NCBI GenBank assembly: GCA_946803715.1 | Contig: CAMPET010000016.1 | Location: 465,093 to 529,092 of the forward strand | DNA length: 64,000 bases | Direction: 5' to 3' | Source: Beroe ovata | Lineage: Eukaryota; Ctenophora; Nuda; Beroida; Beroidae | Part shown: piece by piece, positions 34,671-48,322 of the stretch | Numbering within the stretch: the first letter of the stretch is position 1 | How the letters are laid out: every line of letters starts with the position of its first letter | Position numbers and translations under genes: made by a program | The notes under the pieces: model-generated | Database searches by the model: none | What the model was told of the DNA's origin: nothing | What the model saw: the letters and a program-made list of their open reading frames with translations, nothing else

Positions 34671-34990
34671 AATATGAAATTATCGGATATTCAGAAATTT
34701 CGCGAATCATCAAAGGCAGCTGCGCTTTTTGGCATTCGATGAAGGCGCGCGCGCAATAAAGAGATCAGCTAAAATCTGATATCTCAATGCTTTTTTAATT
34801 TCCGACGGCCCGCAGCCCTGTCATGTATGAAGTTTGTATTCACAAAAACGCGAATGTCTGTCAAAAACGTATTGGTGCCCATGGCTGTTGAATTACATGA
34901 TGTTTGTTTCCCACTCCCAATAAGCACTGGACATTTGTCTCGAGAACCAATGTGCTTGTGAGGCGGTTTTGGGTGATGGAAAGATAGAAG
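34671..34990. repeat. Further family A-like palindromic sequence
   Basis: The stretch to about 34785 repeats the AGATCAGCTAAAATCTGA and GGCGCGCGCGC motifs of the adjacent MITE, suggesting a nested or truncated second copy. Nothing else is recognised in the remainder. Confidence 0.5.
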
Positions 34991-35400
34991 TCTGGACACA
35001 GACTTCTTGGAGAGATGAAGAACGTGGTGATCCAGATGGCATTCTTCACTCCCATGTCCCTGCAACTTCAGCAGAGGGAGCAATCAATTCATCAGTGGAT
35101 GGTCAAGGATGGGTTACAGGAGCTGTCGGTAGTGGATCCTTCTCCCGCATCTCAGAAGTTTTTGGGAGCAGAATACTGGGATGCCCTTGCCAACTCCTTA
35201 TTGATATTCAACACTGTATCACCAGGGGCAGACAGCGCACTGTAAGTGCTGGACTGCTGGTGGGCAACTGGCTGCAGGCTGGCCACCTTCAAACCATCCA
35301 GGATGTCTTGCTCCACCTCAGGAATGCTGCAGCTCATTATCTCCAGGTCTAGGAGTACATGACGGCATACCAACCCGAATGAACTATCTTATCTACTATC
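34991..35400 (+). other. Unassigned open-frame region, possibly decayed mobile-element coding sequence
   Basis: One frame is open from about 34996 to 35245 and reads HRLLGEMKNVVIQMAFFTPM, later FLGAEYWDALANSLLIF. Its last sense codons (GCACTGTAAGT) also look like a splice donor. A second frame, open over 34969-35352, and one minus-strand frame overlap it. I cannot match any of them to a family. Surrounding DNA is repeat-rich, so a relic of a retroelement is my preferred reading. Confidence 0.3.
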
Positions 35401-38304
35401 ATAACATCAGGGCCTCTTAGGGAGCGAGATGTTGAGGAGCTGCCCTGATGCTTGAAGTGCAATGAGAACAACCCCAACCCTGGAGAATGCCCTATAAACA
35501 CTCACTCCCTACTCCCATAGCTCATAGCCACAATGCCTGGGGCAATGTGCTGCTGATCAACCTACTCACAATGCCATACTCTGAGGCTCATATGGAGACA
35601 CTAGGCTCTATATAATGGAACATATGCATAAGAGATTCACCAACCCAGGACTTGATTAGCAGTCCCAAGATGAGATGGCAATATTTGGGAATAAACCTCC
35701 CCTCTCAGATGCAGAGGGTTTCTATAAGGAGGTTCTCCCATTGAGTGGGCTCTACCCCAAAAACTCCTGGTTGGAGAATAACGGGATAATGAGAACTATC
35801 ACCCCGGGAAAGGTCATTGCCCTTTCTTGACAGCCCTCAGGGCTGAGCCCCACGTGACTCTAACAATGATATTGTTCATCTGGGCTCAACCTGGCATTTT
35901 TGAGCATCTAGGCCGGGATTTATTCGGGACTTCTCTCAAAAATTTCACTCTTAAATAAACCATGATAGGATAATAAAACAAGTGTAGGTTGTAAATAAGA
36001 ATTGAATAAGAATCTACTCTTGATCAATGTGACATCACATTTATTCTTTGGAATCAGGAATTCCCACATCTGATGTCTCCCCTTGTTGCTAGTCTGAGAC
36101 TATGTCAGTTGGTGGAAGGGAAGCACTATTGCTATGACTGTAGAGTGCCATTAAGGTGAATTCCGATGGGACTGTTTATTACATGAGACAGTGCAAAATT
36201 GCCAAATTCTTGATTTTTCCTGGCTCTGGATGCTGGGATTGCCCCCCCAGACCCCTGCTGTTTTGATGTTCAAAAATTCAGAAATCAAAAAATTCAGATG
36301 ATACAGAATTCAGAAATCCTAGGCCTGACCAGTGTGATTGGATCGCAGCCCTGGCAAAGTGACTGGCCCCAATTAGATTATTCCCATTATTCTTATCCCA
36401 GCCTCAGCAGCCAGCCCTGAAATCTTGCCCTAGCAAAATTCCATCCCCGGACCTCGCTCCATCACTGTTGGCTTCGATAGGGTTTTACCAGGACTGATCA
36501 TATTCAAAACAAGGGATGAGACCATGCTGTATTTCTTCAATACCTCCTTGATACCTGAGCATTGGAGCCAAATAGAATCTATATTAAGGTGTTTCTCATG
36601 ACTTCGTTGACAAAGTGACACTATTCTACTCCGATAAGGATTCTTCATTTTAAAAAAGCCACTTAGGTATTGCCTGCAATTTTCCTGGGAGGAAAATGTT
36701 TTGGTGTGCCCCATAGATTTTCGTAGTTTGCTGGTTTTGAAATCGCTTTCATAGTGGGTATGAAGGGTATGAACCATGATGGTTTTTACTTATAGTGTCA
36801 GGTAGATGATATGACCTTCAAAACATGTTGAAACGTGTGGAAGGTGAGATCACTCACTTCACTTTTAGGGATCAGAAATTCGAAGAGCATTTTTGCCCCC
36901 CTTTTTTCGTGCAAATACCAACTTATCCTATGTATATTCGGACGCTGCATTCATCCCCGACTATTTGGCCCTGTCGTGCTTCCCTGAGGCGCCTCCTGTT
37001 CGGTCTTGTGCATTATATAATAGCGAGCAATAGGAATTTTCACTGAATTCCTGATGAGCTAGCCCGAAAACTCAGTCACATTTGGATTCTACGTCAAAAA
37101 ATAGTCAAGAAACACTTCTCTATTATGTCCCTTGTAAAAATGATTTGATACCTATTATGTTTAAAATACCCAAAATATGAGAGATTTTAAAAAGAGAGAT
37201 GATAGGCCGAAGAATTGGTATTCAAATTGCCTACATAGTAGGTACAGATAGTACAGATATACGTATTTTTGAACGCTGAATCGATTACTGTATTTTGGAC
37301 CTGTCTTGATTTCGTGAGAAGCTTTCTGCCATGTGAAATTGAACTTTCGAATACTTGTGCTCCGTCTCAGAGTAGAGAGAGTTTCAAGGCAAAACCGACG
37401 TTTTCCATATCATGGAAATTGGAAAGCTATCCAGATCAACCCACAGTATCAGGGTATACATTCCCTGACTGAAACTTATACTGGACTAGAGCACAGGTGG
37501 TCTACGACTGATGAACTAGTTGGATATCCAGCTAGAATCTGCAATAGGTAGGTGAATTAGTTACATCAATACATCATTGAATTTCGTGTAATTGACCGAC
37601 CGATCCTAGCTTATCTATTTTCAAAAAGTTGTGTTTCACCTAATGTGATAATCTGCCCTTGGAGACTCTCTCCATAATGTTTGTGGCAGGATAGCTTCAT
37701 TCGGAGTAAATTTGATCAGTCATTTGTCAGCTTGACACTGTCATGTGATGCTCACATGACATTTGACAGGGTGAGTCGTAAGGGACTATAAGTAAGGTTC
37801 GAAATTGTGTCTCACATCACCGAGGTCCAATGACATCTTAAGAGTATGTTCCTTTTCATTATTTTCAATGCCAGATTATTGATAAGCCCCCAATTGTAAA
37901 ACCGGTGGCGACCACTGCGAAAATACGTGCCAAAATATTGTGTGCTTCGAGAGCTAAAAAATGCCAAAATTTACTTTTATCTTTTGGACGCGCGCAGTAC
38001 TTTCCGGAATGCGCGAACGCCATTTCCCTTTTATGTAGAGCTTTAATAAAATTCTAGCGCAAATATTCCGCGGCAAAATTCGATTCTCAACTGTTATACA
38101 CTGTACACTTCCCATGAAAATGCGTGAAACAGAAAATGTTTCACTGCCAGAAAATGTTTCACTGCATATGATCAGGGCGCCGTGTAAATATCATAATGGT
38201 AGGTATTGAAAATTTCACTGCCAACATTCCTGATTTTGATTTCTGATTCACCTTGGTTTAGGTTATAATTGGTATCAACATTCAATGTCAAATATTTCGA
38301 TAGT
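35401..38304. repeat. Repeat-rich intergenic region upstream of the kinesin gene
   Basis: No intact gene is visible. The segment 36430-37050 resembles 60930-61560 in several blocks, for example TTTTGGTGTG(C/T)CCCAT and GATCAGA then TTCGAAGA. The block 37075-37130 recurs in an ABCB6 intron. The 115-residue minus-strand open frame at 36430-36777 falls within the repeat and is probably not a gene. The kinesin promoter should lie within the last few hundred bases. Confidence 0.5.
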
Positions 38305-41300
38305 ATGAGCGATGAAAGCAGTGGTGTTCAAGTTGCTATTCGAGTAAGGAAGCTCATCAGCAGAGAGTTGAAAGCCAGTGAGAGCATCAAATGGCATGTC
38401 CACGATCAATCAATATGGGAGAACAGCCGCAAAGATTCGCCCTATACATTCGGTAGGTTAAACGGTTGCTTAATCAGAAATCAGAATGACTTACCATACA
38501 ATGAACTTTTCCGTAATGGCTTCCTGTGTATGATGTACCCATTTCAGATAAGATACTTGACAGCAATGTGGGGAACGAGGAAGCGTATGAGCAGTTAGCC
38601 CGGTCTCTTGTTATATCCGCCATGGAGGGTGTCAATGGTGTGTGTGTGTGTGTGTGTGTGTGTNNNNNNNNNNNNNNNNNNNNNNNNNNNNNNNNNNNNN
38701 NNNNNNNNNNNNNNNNNNNNNNNNNNNNNNNNNNNNNNNNNNNNNNNNNNNNNNNNNNNNNNNNNNNNNNNNNNNNNNNNNNNNNNNNNNNNNNNNNNNN
38801 NNNNNNNNNNNNNNNNNNNNNNNNNNNNNNNNNNNNNNNNNNNNNNNNNNNNNNNNNNNNNNNNNNNNNNNNNNNNNNNNNNNNTGTGTGTGTGTGTGTG
38901 TGACTGTGTCTCCCTGTTCGTGTGACACTTGTGTCTCTGTGTCTGTGTCTTTATTTGACGAATGTTATCGGTGTGTCTTCTTCCTCAGCAACGATATTCG
39001 CATACGGTCAGACATCCTCTGGCAAAACTTACACTATGATGGGAGACAGGGGAGACGAGGGTATCATACCCCGTGCTATCAACCAAATATTCCACTACTG
39101 CGAGGTACCATCACCAACTGTGTACACTGTACGGTTACTATGACAACACACTGTTCGTAACTAAGTAACACCACCTCAGATGTTAATCCCCAGTTCAACA
39201 GCACTCCACGATAACGGTAGATAGGGTAGATACCTATAAAAACTGTATTCCGTTCAGCAATATAGCGAAGAGCGGAGTTTTCTCCTGAGGGTATCGTACA
39301 TGGAGATATACAACGAGAACATCACCGACCTTCTAAACCCAGAGAGAGGGGAGGTTTGTCGCTTAGCAACACGTGAACACACGTGTGTCAATTATCACAT
39401 TAATTATCACATTATAATAACGTGATATGATCGAGAACACGTGATTTGCTTTTACACGTTTGCATTTTGTTCCCAGGTTCCACTCAAAGTGCGGGAGAAT
39501 ATCAGGGGTCAGGTTTATGTGAAAGATCTGGTTGAGGTACTCGTCACATCTGCAGAAGAGATATACAGCTATCTGGAGTCGGGAGAGCGTGAGTAAAATT
39601 GTACACTGTGCTCAGCTCTGTGTACACCGTGTACACAGTGCTCAGCTCTGTGTGCACTGTATACACTGTGTACACCGTGTACATAGTGTACAACGTGTAC
39701 ACCGTTTACATAGTGTACAACGTGTACACCGTGTACATAGTATACCGTGTACACAGTGCTCAGCTCTGTGTAGAATGAGTGTGGCTTTCAGTTATACGCT
39801 CTACGTCATGTATAACACAGTGTATGTAGTACAATGTACCTACATTTTGGAACAGGGAATGTAAATTAACAGTGTACAGTTTGTACATTGACAGTACACT
39901 GTAGTGTCAATTTGACACTACATAATAGTACCTACCTATCAGCATATGAACTCCTATGTAATGAATTGATATATGACAGCTCTTGTCATAATGACGTCAT
40001 CACTCCCCCTCCCTCTCCCAGAGTCACGTCACTTTGCTGCGACCAATATGAACGAGAGGAGTAGCAGATCCCACACTATATTCAGACTGGTATGATATAA
40101 CACAGTAACGACGCACGTTATTTCACACATGTTCTGCCAGCACGTGTATTCATTTCGTGAGAAAACCACGTGTAAATATCACACAGGTGATAGAAAGTAC
40201 GGAGAAGGGATCTGAGGTGGAAGTGGAAGGACAGTCGAGGACAGTTCGTGTCAGTCAGCTCAACTTGGTGGATCTGGCTGGGAGTGAACGCGCTAAATCG
40301 ACCGGTATGTAATACGGCCACTGACTCACTGTCGAAAAGGCAGTGTACATTGTACACATACGGGAGAGGGCAACTTGTATCCAGTCCCCTCTGTCGAATA
40401 ATTTGGATGTCTCATTCCTTCTATTGCAGGTGCCGAGGGAGTGAGGTTGAAGGAAGGAAGTCACATCAATACCAGTCTCATGGTCCTCAGCAAAGTTATC
40501 GCGAAGCTGTCGGAGAATAATGAGAGGTTAGTTCAGTTATTGTCGACTTATAAAGAGCTCAGTTATTGTCGACTTATAAAGAGCTCAGTTTACTTGACGT
40601 CACGCTAGTACTAACGCGTGAGAAACTCCTATACACGCTAGAACCGGTTCATAAGACGACGTGTTCTTCTTCCAGTAGAATTGAATGTGACCGTAGCGTG
40701 GTCTTGACTCCGCAATACTCCCAGTGTGATTCCGTTCCGTGAGTCGAAGTTGACGCGTATTCTGCAATCCTCGTTGGGTGGAAACGCTAAAACGTGCGTG
40801 ATCTGTACGATGACCCCCGCTGCCGTGGAGGAATCGCATTCCACACTACGGGTATTGATATAGCTCTGTTTCCAATTGCTGTCCAGTTACTCTGTCCTAT
40901 GTCCAGTTATTATTCTACTTATCGATGATGCTCATTGCTCATTCTGCCCCATGACTGACATTGGATCTGTTCTCCAATCTCCTCTTCTAATTTGGTTGTT
41001 TGGAAGGCATTATACACACTCTGAGTCTATACTTATGACTTGTTCCAGTTCGCTAAGAGCGCAAAGCTGATGAAGAACAAGCCTATTATCAACGAAATCA
41101 TGAACGACAAAGCTATCATCTCCAAATACGAGAAAAGGATTCGGTAAGCCCTCCTCCACTTTCCATATTTCTCTTTATTTGACCCGATCTTCTGCACTGT
41201 TCTGACCGCGCGCCCATCCCCTGTATAACAGTACACTGGAACGGGAGCTGGAGGAAAAGAATCATCTAGAATCACACATCAAGGTCAAAGACAACGAAAT

Positions 41301-44300
41301 ACGGGTAATTTGCCTTATTAACTTGGTTCATTTGAATTAGGGCAACTAACTAACTTGGTGACTTGTAAATGTGTAGCTTTAGTACTCACGTTGAACTCAT
41401 TCCCAGGCATTGATGGGGCAACTGGTTGGATTCAAAGGAGATGTTAGCACTCCTCAGGTTTTTTGTGTGATAATCGATATCGTGCGTCAACTGTGAGATA
41501 ATCGATATCAAAATTCAACTGAACTTTTCGCAGAAGAACGTTATGACTAATCGACGACAGACGTTTTTCCAAGGACCAACTGGATTGGTTGCTTCCCCGC
41601 GGAACATTGTCACTCTTTCTAGAGTTTCCGAGGGTAAGATTACGTTCATCTTAATTCTGCCGAACCGAGAATTGATATTAGTGGTCACTAAAATCCATCG
41701 TATCGCAAATGACAAGAGAGGGCCTTGCATCTGATGATTCACTGCTTAAATTCTTCCTTCTCATATGTCCATCCTTGGATAAGAAGTTCAATACCGTATC
41801 CAGTATTCCAGTATTTCGTTATGTATGAAGTACCATGTACCATACACAAGAGTCCAGACACCTCTGTTCTCTTGGAAATTCTAGATTTTGCATTCGCTGT
41901 GTTGTTCACTGATCTACTGTTGATCTACTACATCCCAGATTCGGGAGTGGGTATGACGTCACGACAGCTATTCCCCCTACCCGGCATGGTATCAGATAGG
42001 AGCAGAGACGATGATGATGAATCCTCCGTGTGCACCGAGTTCTCATCCGTGGAGATGTCTAATCTGAGGAGCCAGCTGAAAACTAAATACAAGGAAAACG
42101 AGGCTTTGAAGGTGGGCTTGTCACTCTTCACTCTACATATTATCTTCTTTATTATATCGGTAATTTTTATTATATCGGTAATTGCTGTTAATTGCCCTAA
42201 TTGTTGTTAATTGCCCTAATTGGACAGTTATTAGTTCCGTCATGTTTGAGGATTCCTTGATGAACTTCTTGTATCGAGCCTTGATATACTGATTTGAAAG
42301 AAGATGTAGATTCTGAATGCTCCTTTTCAAAATCTCCCCCCTAATAGTTTCCTCTTTACCAGAAAGAGCTCCGTGACCTGGAGGAGATGTGTACGATGGT
42401 GGGAGAGGGAATGCAGGACCACATAGACGAGCAGCAGGAGAAGATAGACCAGGTAATCGCCAAATTCTTGGGCAGGATATCCCAAAACTGCAACCTCTCG
42501 ATCGTTTCTCGTGAATTTTGTTACGTGATTCATCAACGTTTCAACAACTATTTCTTCCAGCTTGAGAAACAAGTCGTTGAGTTATCCGACGCGAATGTGG
42601 CCAACACAAGTAGGATAACAGAACTCGAGGCTATACTCACTGCCGTTGGTAAGAATAATTCCATGCTTCGGTAGATCTGGAACATTCCATTAATTGCGCC
42701 CACCTTTCACGATTCATATCATACCTAGTTGTAGATATTATCTTAACGGTTATCGAGATATCAGCAGATTCATATCGTTTACCAGGTGAAGAGCGGGCCG
42801 ATCTGCTGCAGCAGATTTCGGACAAGGACTACAAGATATCCCAAACAGAGCAGAGGAACCACATCATTATGGAGGAGGCTGAGGAGCAGAGGCTACATCT
42901 GGAGGAAACCATCTCGCAACTCTCATCCTCAGAATTAGCTCTTGCCAGTCCGGTAAGATAGCAATTTACATAGTGACATCGAACTCAACAAAATGCAGTG
43001 TTGAGACATTGTTTATTATGTCAATTATATGTCTTTTTGACGCTTTTCTTATTGCAGAGCAAGAAGAGAAAATCAGAAAATCCGATATTTGATACAAGTC
43101 AAGAAAACTGTGAAGCTTTGATTGTTGAAGTCAGCTCTAAGTCAAACGAAATCGCAGATCTTAAGCAGCGTCTCCAAAATTCTGTGTCTGAAGCTGAGCA
43201 AAAACTCAGTGCACTCCGGGAGAGATTTGCTAAAGAGAGTGAAGCAACTGAACAAGCACGAGAAACGGAGACATCGAGTTATAAATGCAGGATATCCGAA
43301 CTGGAAGAGCAAATTGCAGCTCTTGAGAGCTCCTCTGTGCAGAAGAATGAAGAATTCCAACAACTCCAGCGTTTTGTCCAGGAGCAACAAGATATGGTCG
43401 ATCTGGCTATCCAGCATGAAATGGATGATTTGAGAACTGCATTAGAAGATTCGGCCAAAGAACGAAAAGTTCTGGGCAGTCAGTATGCGGAACTGCAGTC
43501 CGAACACGCTGAATTGCTGATAAAACTCCAGGATATGTCTGAGCAGGTGGAAACAATGAAATTAGAGACAAATCTGGAATCTGGAAATGGTGATCATAGC
43601 TCAATGATCAATGACACAAATGGCGAAGATCTGAAACAACAACTCCATCTAAAAAACACGATGATTGCTGATCTAGAAGAGAAGCTTTGTCAGGAAAATG
43701 AAATGCAGGAACTTCTTGTACAGCGTGATGGTATGATAGCAAATCTTAGATCAGGACTTGAAGCAGCATTCTTGAGGAAGGATGAGCTGGAAAAGGTAGA
43801 GAAAGAGTTGTTGAACAAGAACGAATTGTTGAGACAGGACCTTGATAAGAAATGTACTGAACTGAATGAAGCGGAAGATAAGCTCATTCACCTGCAATTG
43901 GAATCCGTCGATGCAAAGATCATGCTTGAGCAGACCACGGCAGAGAAGAAAAAGATGGCCAGAGATGATGCAGGTTCTGTAGAAAGAACTGATATGATGG
44001 GTCTAAGCAATGAAGTCAGTCAACAGATAGCTGCTCTCGAAGAGAGGAATGAGCAACTCTCTAAGGAAAATGTAGTGCTCTCTGAAAAGGCAGCCGCGTT
44101 TAGTAGAGCAGACAACTGTGCTATTCTTCCTATGGCATCTGATCATACTGATAGTGAGAAACTAAAGGAGTTCAAACAAGAAACTATCAAACTTGGTGAT
44201 AGAGTGAAAGAAATATCCTTACAAAATCAGATCCTTCGGGAGGAGAAAAGCTCTCTGCAATCACAAGTTCAATCTCTTTCCCAGGAACGCGATAAAAGCA

Positions 44301-47300
44301 GCGAGCTTTTCAGTAGTCAAAACGCAGAAATAGAGAGTTTGAAGTATGACCAGGAATCGAAGAAGCAGTTGGAAGAGCAGCTTTCTATTTCAAAACAGAA
44401 AAATGATCAGTGTTTGAATGATTTGGCAGAGGCAAATCAGAAGATTGATCAACTTAAAACTGTGAATGCCAAGATCTTAGAGAGGTTGGCTGAAGTTGGC
44501 CAAAACCGAAAGGAGGGTGAAGCTACTGAAGCTGACACAGTTCTGAAAGCTGAACTCAGTGAGGCTCGTGTGACTTTGGAAAATGTTAAAAACGAGCTTA
44601 AACAGATGACAGATAGATGTGTTAATCAGGAGAATGTGAGTAAAACTACAGTCAGCAATCTGAATATTGAAATAGCTGCTGCAAGCAAAAAACAAGCTGA
44701 ATTGCTCTCGAAATTATCAACGCTGACGGATATGAATTCAAACCTTAAGACAGAGAATGCAGAACTTCTTGAAAAGTTGGAAGGTGTTGAGGAGACTAAG
44801 GGATCAGTAGACATGAACACATCTCATTATATAAGTCCAGAGCAGTTGAAAGAGTTAAACAACGAGATCCATGTCCTGAAAGACCAGCTGACCTGTGCTT
44901 CAAATCAGAACAGCCAATTTTTGTCACAAATTTCTAGTTTATCTACTGAAAAGGCAACAATTTGTGGCAATATGGCTCAGTTAAAAGAGTCAAGTGATAC
45001 TAGAATTTCGGAGTTACTTTCTGACGTGGATGTTCTCAAGAAGCAACTAGTTGGTCTTCAAATTGAAATTGAGAAACTTGAGAATGAAAAGAGCAAGGCC
45101 GAAGCATCGCTTCTTGAAGCTAAATGTGAGTTAGATAAGTTGCTGACCAATGCCTCTAATGCTGCACAAAGCCATTCTGATGAATTGCGTGGGGTTAATG
45201 AGCAGATTGTCGCTGCTCAATCTGAGAGATCTCGATTGTCTACCAATCTTCTTCTGATAACAGACGAAAATGTCAAGCTGAAGTTCGAAAACTCCCAGTT
45301 GTTGGAGAAGCTAAGCAGTCTTGATTGCTTGAAACCAGATCATATTCTGAATATGAACGACAAGATGATGCAAACAGAACCAGAAATAATTTTCATTCCT
45401 GATGATGATAAAATAAGTTCCTTGGAAAACAAGATCAGTTCCCAGGAGAAGGAAATCAATGACAAGAACAAAGAGTGTGAACATTGGGCGAAGAAATACA
45501 GCGAATTATCAGAAATCGAAAATCATGAGTTCCTTGCCATGGAACTTGAAGTTAAGGTTTCTACTTTAGAATCTGAATGCTCTTCAAGAGATGAGATAAT
45601 ACGTGACTTGAAATCAGAGAGAGACTCACTCACAAATTCAATCGCTGATTTGCAATCTAAACTGTCATCGGAGGCAAGTCGAATAAACTCTGAATTTATG
45701 GAGAAGCTTGTGACTGCCGAAAAACGATATAACGACTTGAGCCAGAAGTTTTCAGCAGAACTGAAAGCAAAGAATTCTCTTCAAAATGACTGTGACGAAC
45801 TGATGACGTCACTCCAGAAGAAAGAGCGTTTAGTGAAGGAGAAGGATGAGCATTATCAGGCGGTAGTCAGTCAACTGGAGGGTCAGCTGAAAGATCGTGA
45901 CAATGAAATCAGTGAGAAGGTCATGGAGCTTACTGAGTGTGTCAAGTACATTGAGGATAGTGAAGAGGAAAAACAAACACTTCAGGGCAAGATCAGGAGC
46001 ATTGAGGAGCTCCAAACAGAAATTGTGTCCATCACATTGAACCGTGATGAATGCCTAAAAACAATTTCTGATCTTCAGTGTGAATTAGATGGCCTGAAAG
46101 AATCTGGGTCAAAATTGGGAGATGCTTCTCCACAGATTGAAGAACACAAAAAAGAAATTCATACGCTCATTTCAGCTTTGACGACAGAAAAAGATTCTTC
46201 AGCACGATTATTGACCGATATTACAGCGTTAAAGGATAGTATCGATTCAGAAAGGAATTCTCATTCTAGGGATTTGTTACAATTAGAAACAAATTTGTCT
46301 GATAAAGCTAGGGAAAATAGTGCTCTCCTTTCTGAATTGGACAACAAAAACTCCCTGCTGACTCAGTACCAATCACAGATTGCAATGATGAAAACTGAAC
46401 TTCAAAGTGTCGGAGATTCACAATCAGATTCCAGTACTCAACTCGTAGAGAAGACTCAACTTTGCATCCGATTATCAGCAGAGGTCGAGACCATGAGATC
46501 AACCATATCAGATTGTGAATCAAAAATCACACACTTGACTTCAGAACTTGAGGAGAAGAGCAAAATTCTGAGTGAAACCCAAAACCAATACGCTGACCAG
46601 GCCTTACAGCATGCACAGCTGCACTCAAGCTTGGAAAAGATGCAATCATTAGTGGATAACTGTGAGGCAAAGTTCTCCAGTGAACTCAAGGAAACGCAAT
46701 CCACTCTGCAAAAGAAGTCGGAGGAGTTGACTGCTTGCATTGAAAGACTAGATGAGCTGAAACGTACGCATGACCAGGTCAGGCACCAGAAGAAAGAACT
46801 TGAGAAGCAGGTCGAAGACCTGCAGCTGAGTATACTCGAATATGAGATGATGAAGGGGAGCTATATCGAGATGAAGTCATCTTTGGACTTGGTGAATAAT
46901 GAGAAGATCCTCATGAAGGCCACTATCGAGGGCTTGTCTAACGACCTTACAGAGAAGACAAAGTTTTATGAAAATTCAATTCGCGAGGGATCGACTAACT
47001 ATCGTCAGTTGGAAGAGAAGCTCAAGTTATCGGAAGGGCGTTTTGCTCAAGAATTGGAGAACATGAAGCAGGAAAAGCATGGGATTACCAAGGAAATGGA
47101 GAAACAAATCTCACAGCTTTCATCAGAGTGCAAGTTATTGCGTGAACAAAATTCTGAGTTCAATAAACAGCTCGCAAGCCAACTCGATATTGTCTCTGCA
47201 ATCACAGTCAAAGAAGAGAAGACGTCTTCTGCCCTCAAAGCCAAAGATGAGGAGTGTCTCAACTTGCGGAAACAGATTGTGAGTCGCCAATTTCCATATC

Positions 47301-48136
47301 TCAGATCAAGTTATTGTAACATACTTTTAGATCCTTGAATTCGAAATCATAAATTCGAAATCTTTTTATGGGCCAGATATATAACTTCTTTTGATATTCT
47401 AATGAATGTGCATATTTTCAGGAGAAGGGAACAGCAGATCTTCTAAGCTTGTACGAGAAGCACTCTCTACTCCAGGACGAAACGTCTACCATCGAGCATA
47501 AATATGATGTTCTTGACCGAAACTACAACAAGCAGAAAATATCTCTAGAAAAAGAGATCATCCGTAGGAAATATGTCGAAGATCTTGCTCGAGTCGGCCC
47601 TAAGACGTATAAACCGACGGGTTTGACTGATTTCATGAATTCGCTGGAGACTGATCACAGCGAGTATCTGGACAGGATAAAAGACACATACAAGGACGCT
47701 GGTTTGGTGTGTCAGGTGTGCGACAAGCAGAGGAAGATCGACCCCAACTCCCCGCGGATCATTACAAGAGAAGCCCCGCCCCGTAGTTCCAGTGATCATG
47801 CAGCGGAAAACAAGGATGAGGTGGCGCCAGTGGAACCCGTGACTAACTCTGCTTCTGCGGTACCAAACATAGAGAATGTTAGACCTCATCAGGTTTGTTT
47901 CATAGATGATAGACCATACCATTTTAGCAAACCTTCAAATTCAATATCATGTTGTAATTGTGATTCAATGTTCTGAGCTCAATTATTGAATTGTATTGAA
48001 TTGGAAATGGATTGAATCACATTTCCAGGCATCAGACCGTGGGGCAGGATCGAGTGGTTCTGGGGCTGCTAGCGGCAGGAATATACCTCTTATCAAACCT
48101 AAACCTAGAGAAGAGGATGGATGTAGTCAACAATAA
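38305..48136 (+). CDS. CENPE: CENP-E-like kinesin-7 motor protein
   Basis: Plus-end-directed kinetochore motor needed for chromosome congression in vertebrates. Twenty exons in phase encode 2,202 residues: 38305-38452, 38548-38637, 38989-39104, 39258-39353, 39477-39588, 40022-40089, 40187-40304, 40430-40526, 40725-40851, 41049-41143, 41232-41304, 41407-41457, 41534-41633, 41939-42111, 42363-42452, 42561-42648, 42786-42952, 43058-47278, 47422-47892, 48029-48136. The N-terminal motor has the P-loop GQTSSGKT (residues 86-93), switch I NERSSRSH, switch II DLAGSE and [18 protein letters not shown]. The 4,221-base exon 18 encodes uninterrupted coiled coil. The tail has a CQVCDK pair and a basic end (KPKPREED). 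The motor N-terminus and extreme coiled-coil length support CENP-E. It is shorter than the human protein (about 2,700). A polyadenylation signal AATAAA lies at 48323-48328. Confidence 0.93.
38638..38905. repeat. (GT)n tract with 221-N gap in kinesin intron 2
   Basis: GT repeats begin directly at the splice donor of exon 2 (AATG/GTGTGTG) and continue on the far side of the N run. The tract length is unknown. Confidence 0.85.
39600..39775. repeat. Minisatellite of GTGTACAC-type palindromes in kinesin intron 5
   Basis: Imperfect units of GTGTACACCGTGTACA, AGTGTACAACGTGTACACC and GTGCTCAGCTCTGTGTACA alternate over about 170 bases. Every unit contains the self-complementary core GTGTACAC or TGTACA. 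Open frames across it are repetitive and not coding. Confidence 0.8.
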
Positions 48137-48322
48137 CCTATGATCATTGACCACAAGTGGGAGCTGAGGTGTTAATTTGTACTTCCATTTGCAACAACTG
48201 AGATGCTTAGTTTTCCCTCTATTGGATTCAATAGTGAACTATGATAATACCAATACCTTGGCATGAATTTGTTTTTACTTAACTATAAAAAATTGTGATT
48301 TGTGATCGCAACTTGTAATCCG

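Noticed and set aside
36430-36777. 115-residue minus-strand frame
   Set aside because: Falls in a dispersed repeat and shows no domain; related copies do not keep the frame open.
38632-39160. Long open frames through the N run at 38664-38884
   Set aside because: They consist of unknown bases and (GT)n repeats, and conflict with the kinesin exon structure.
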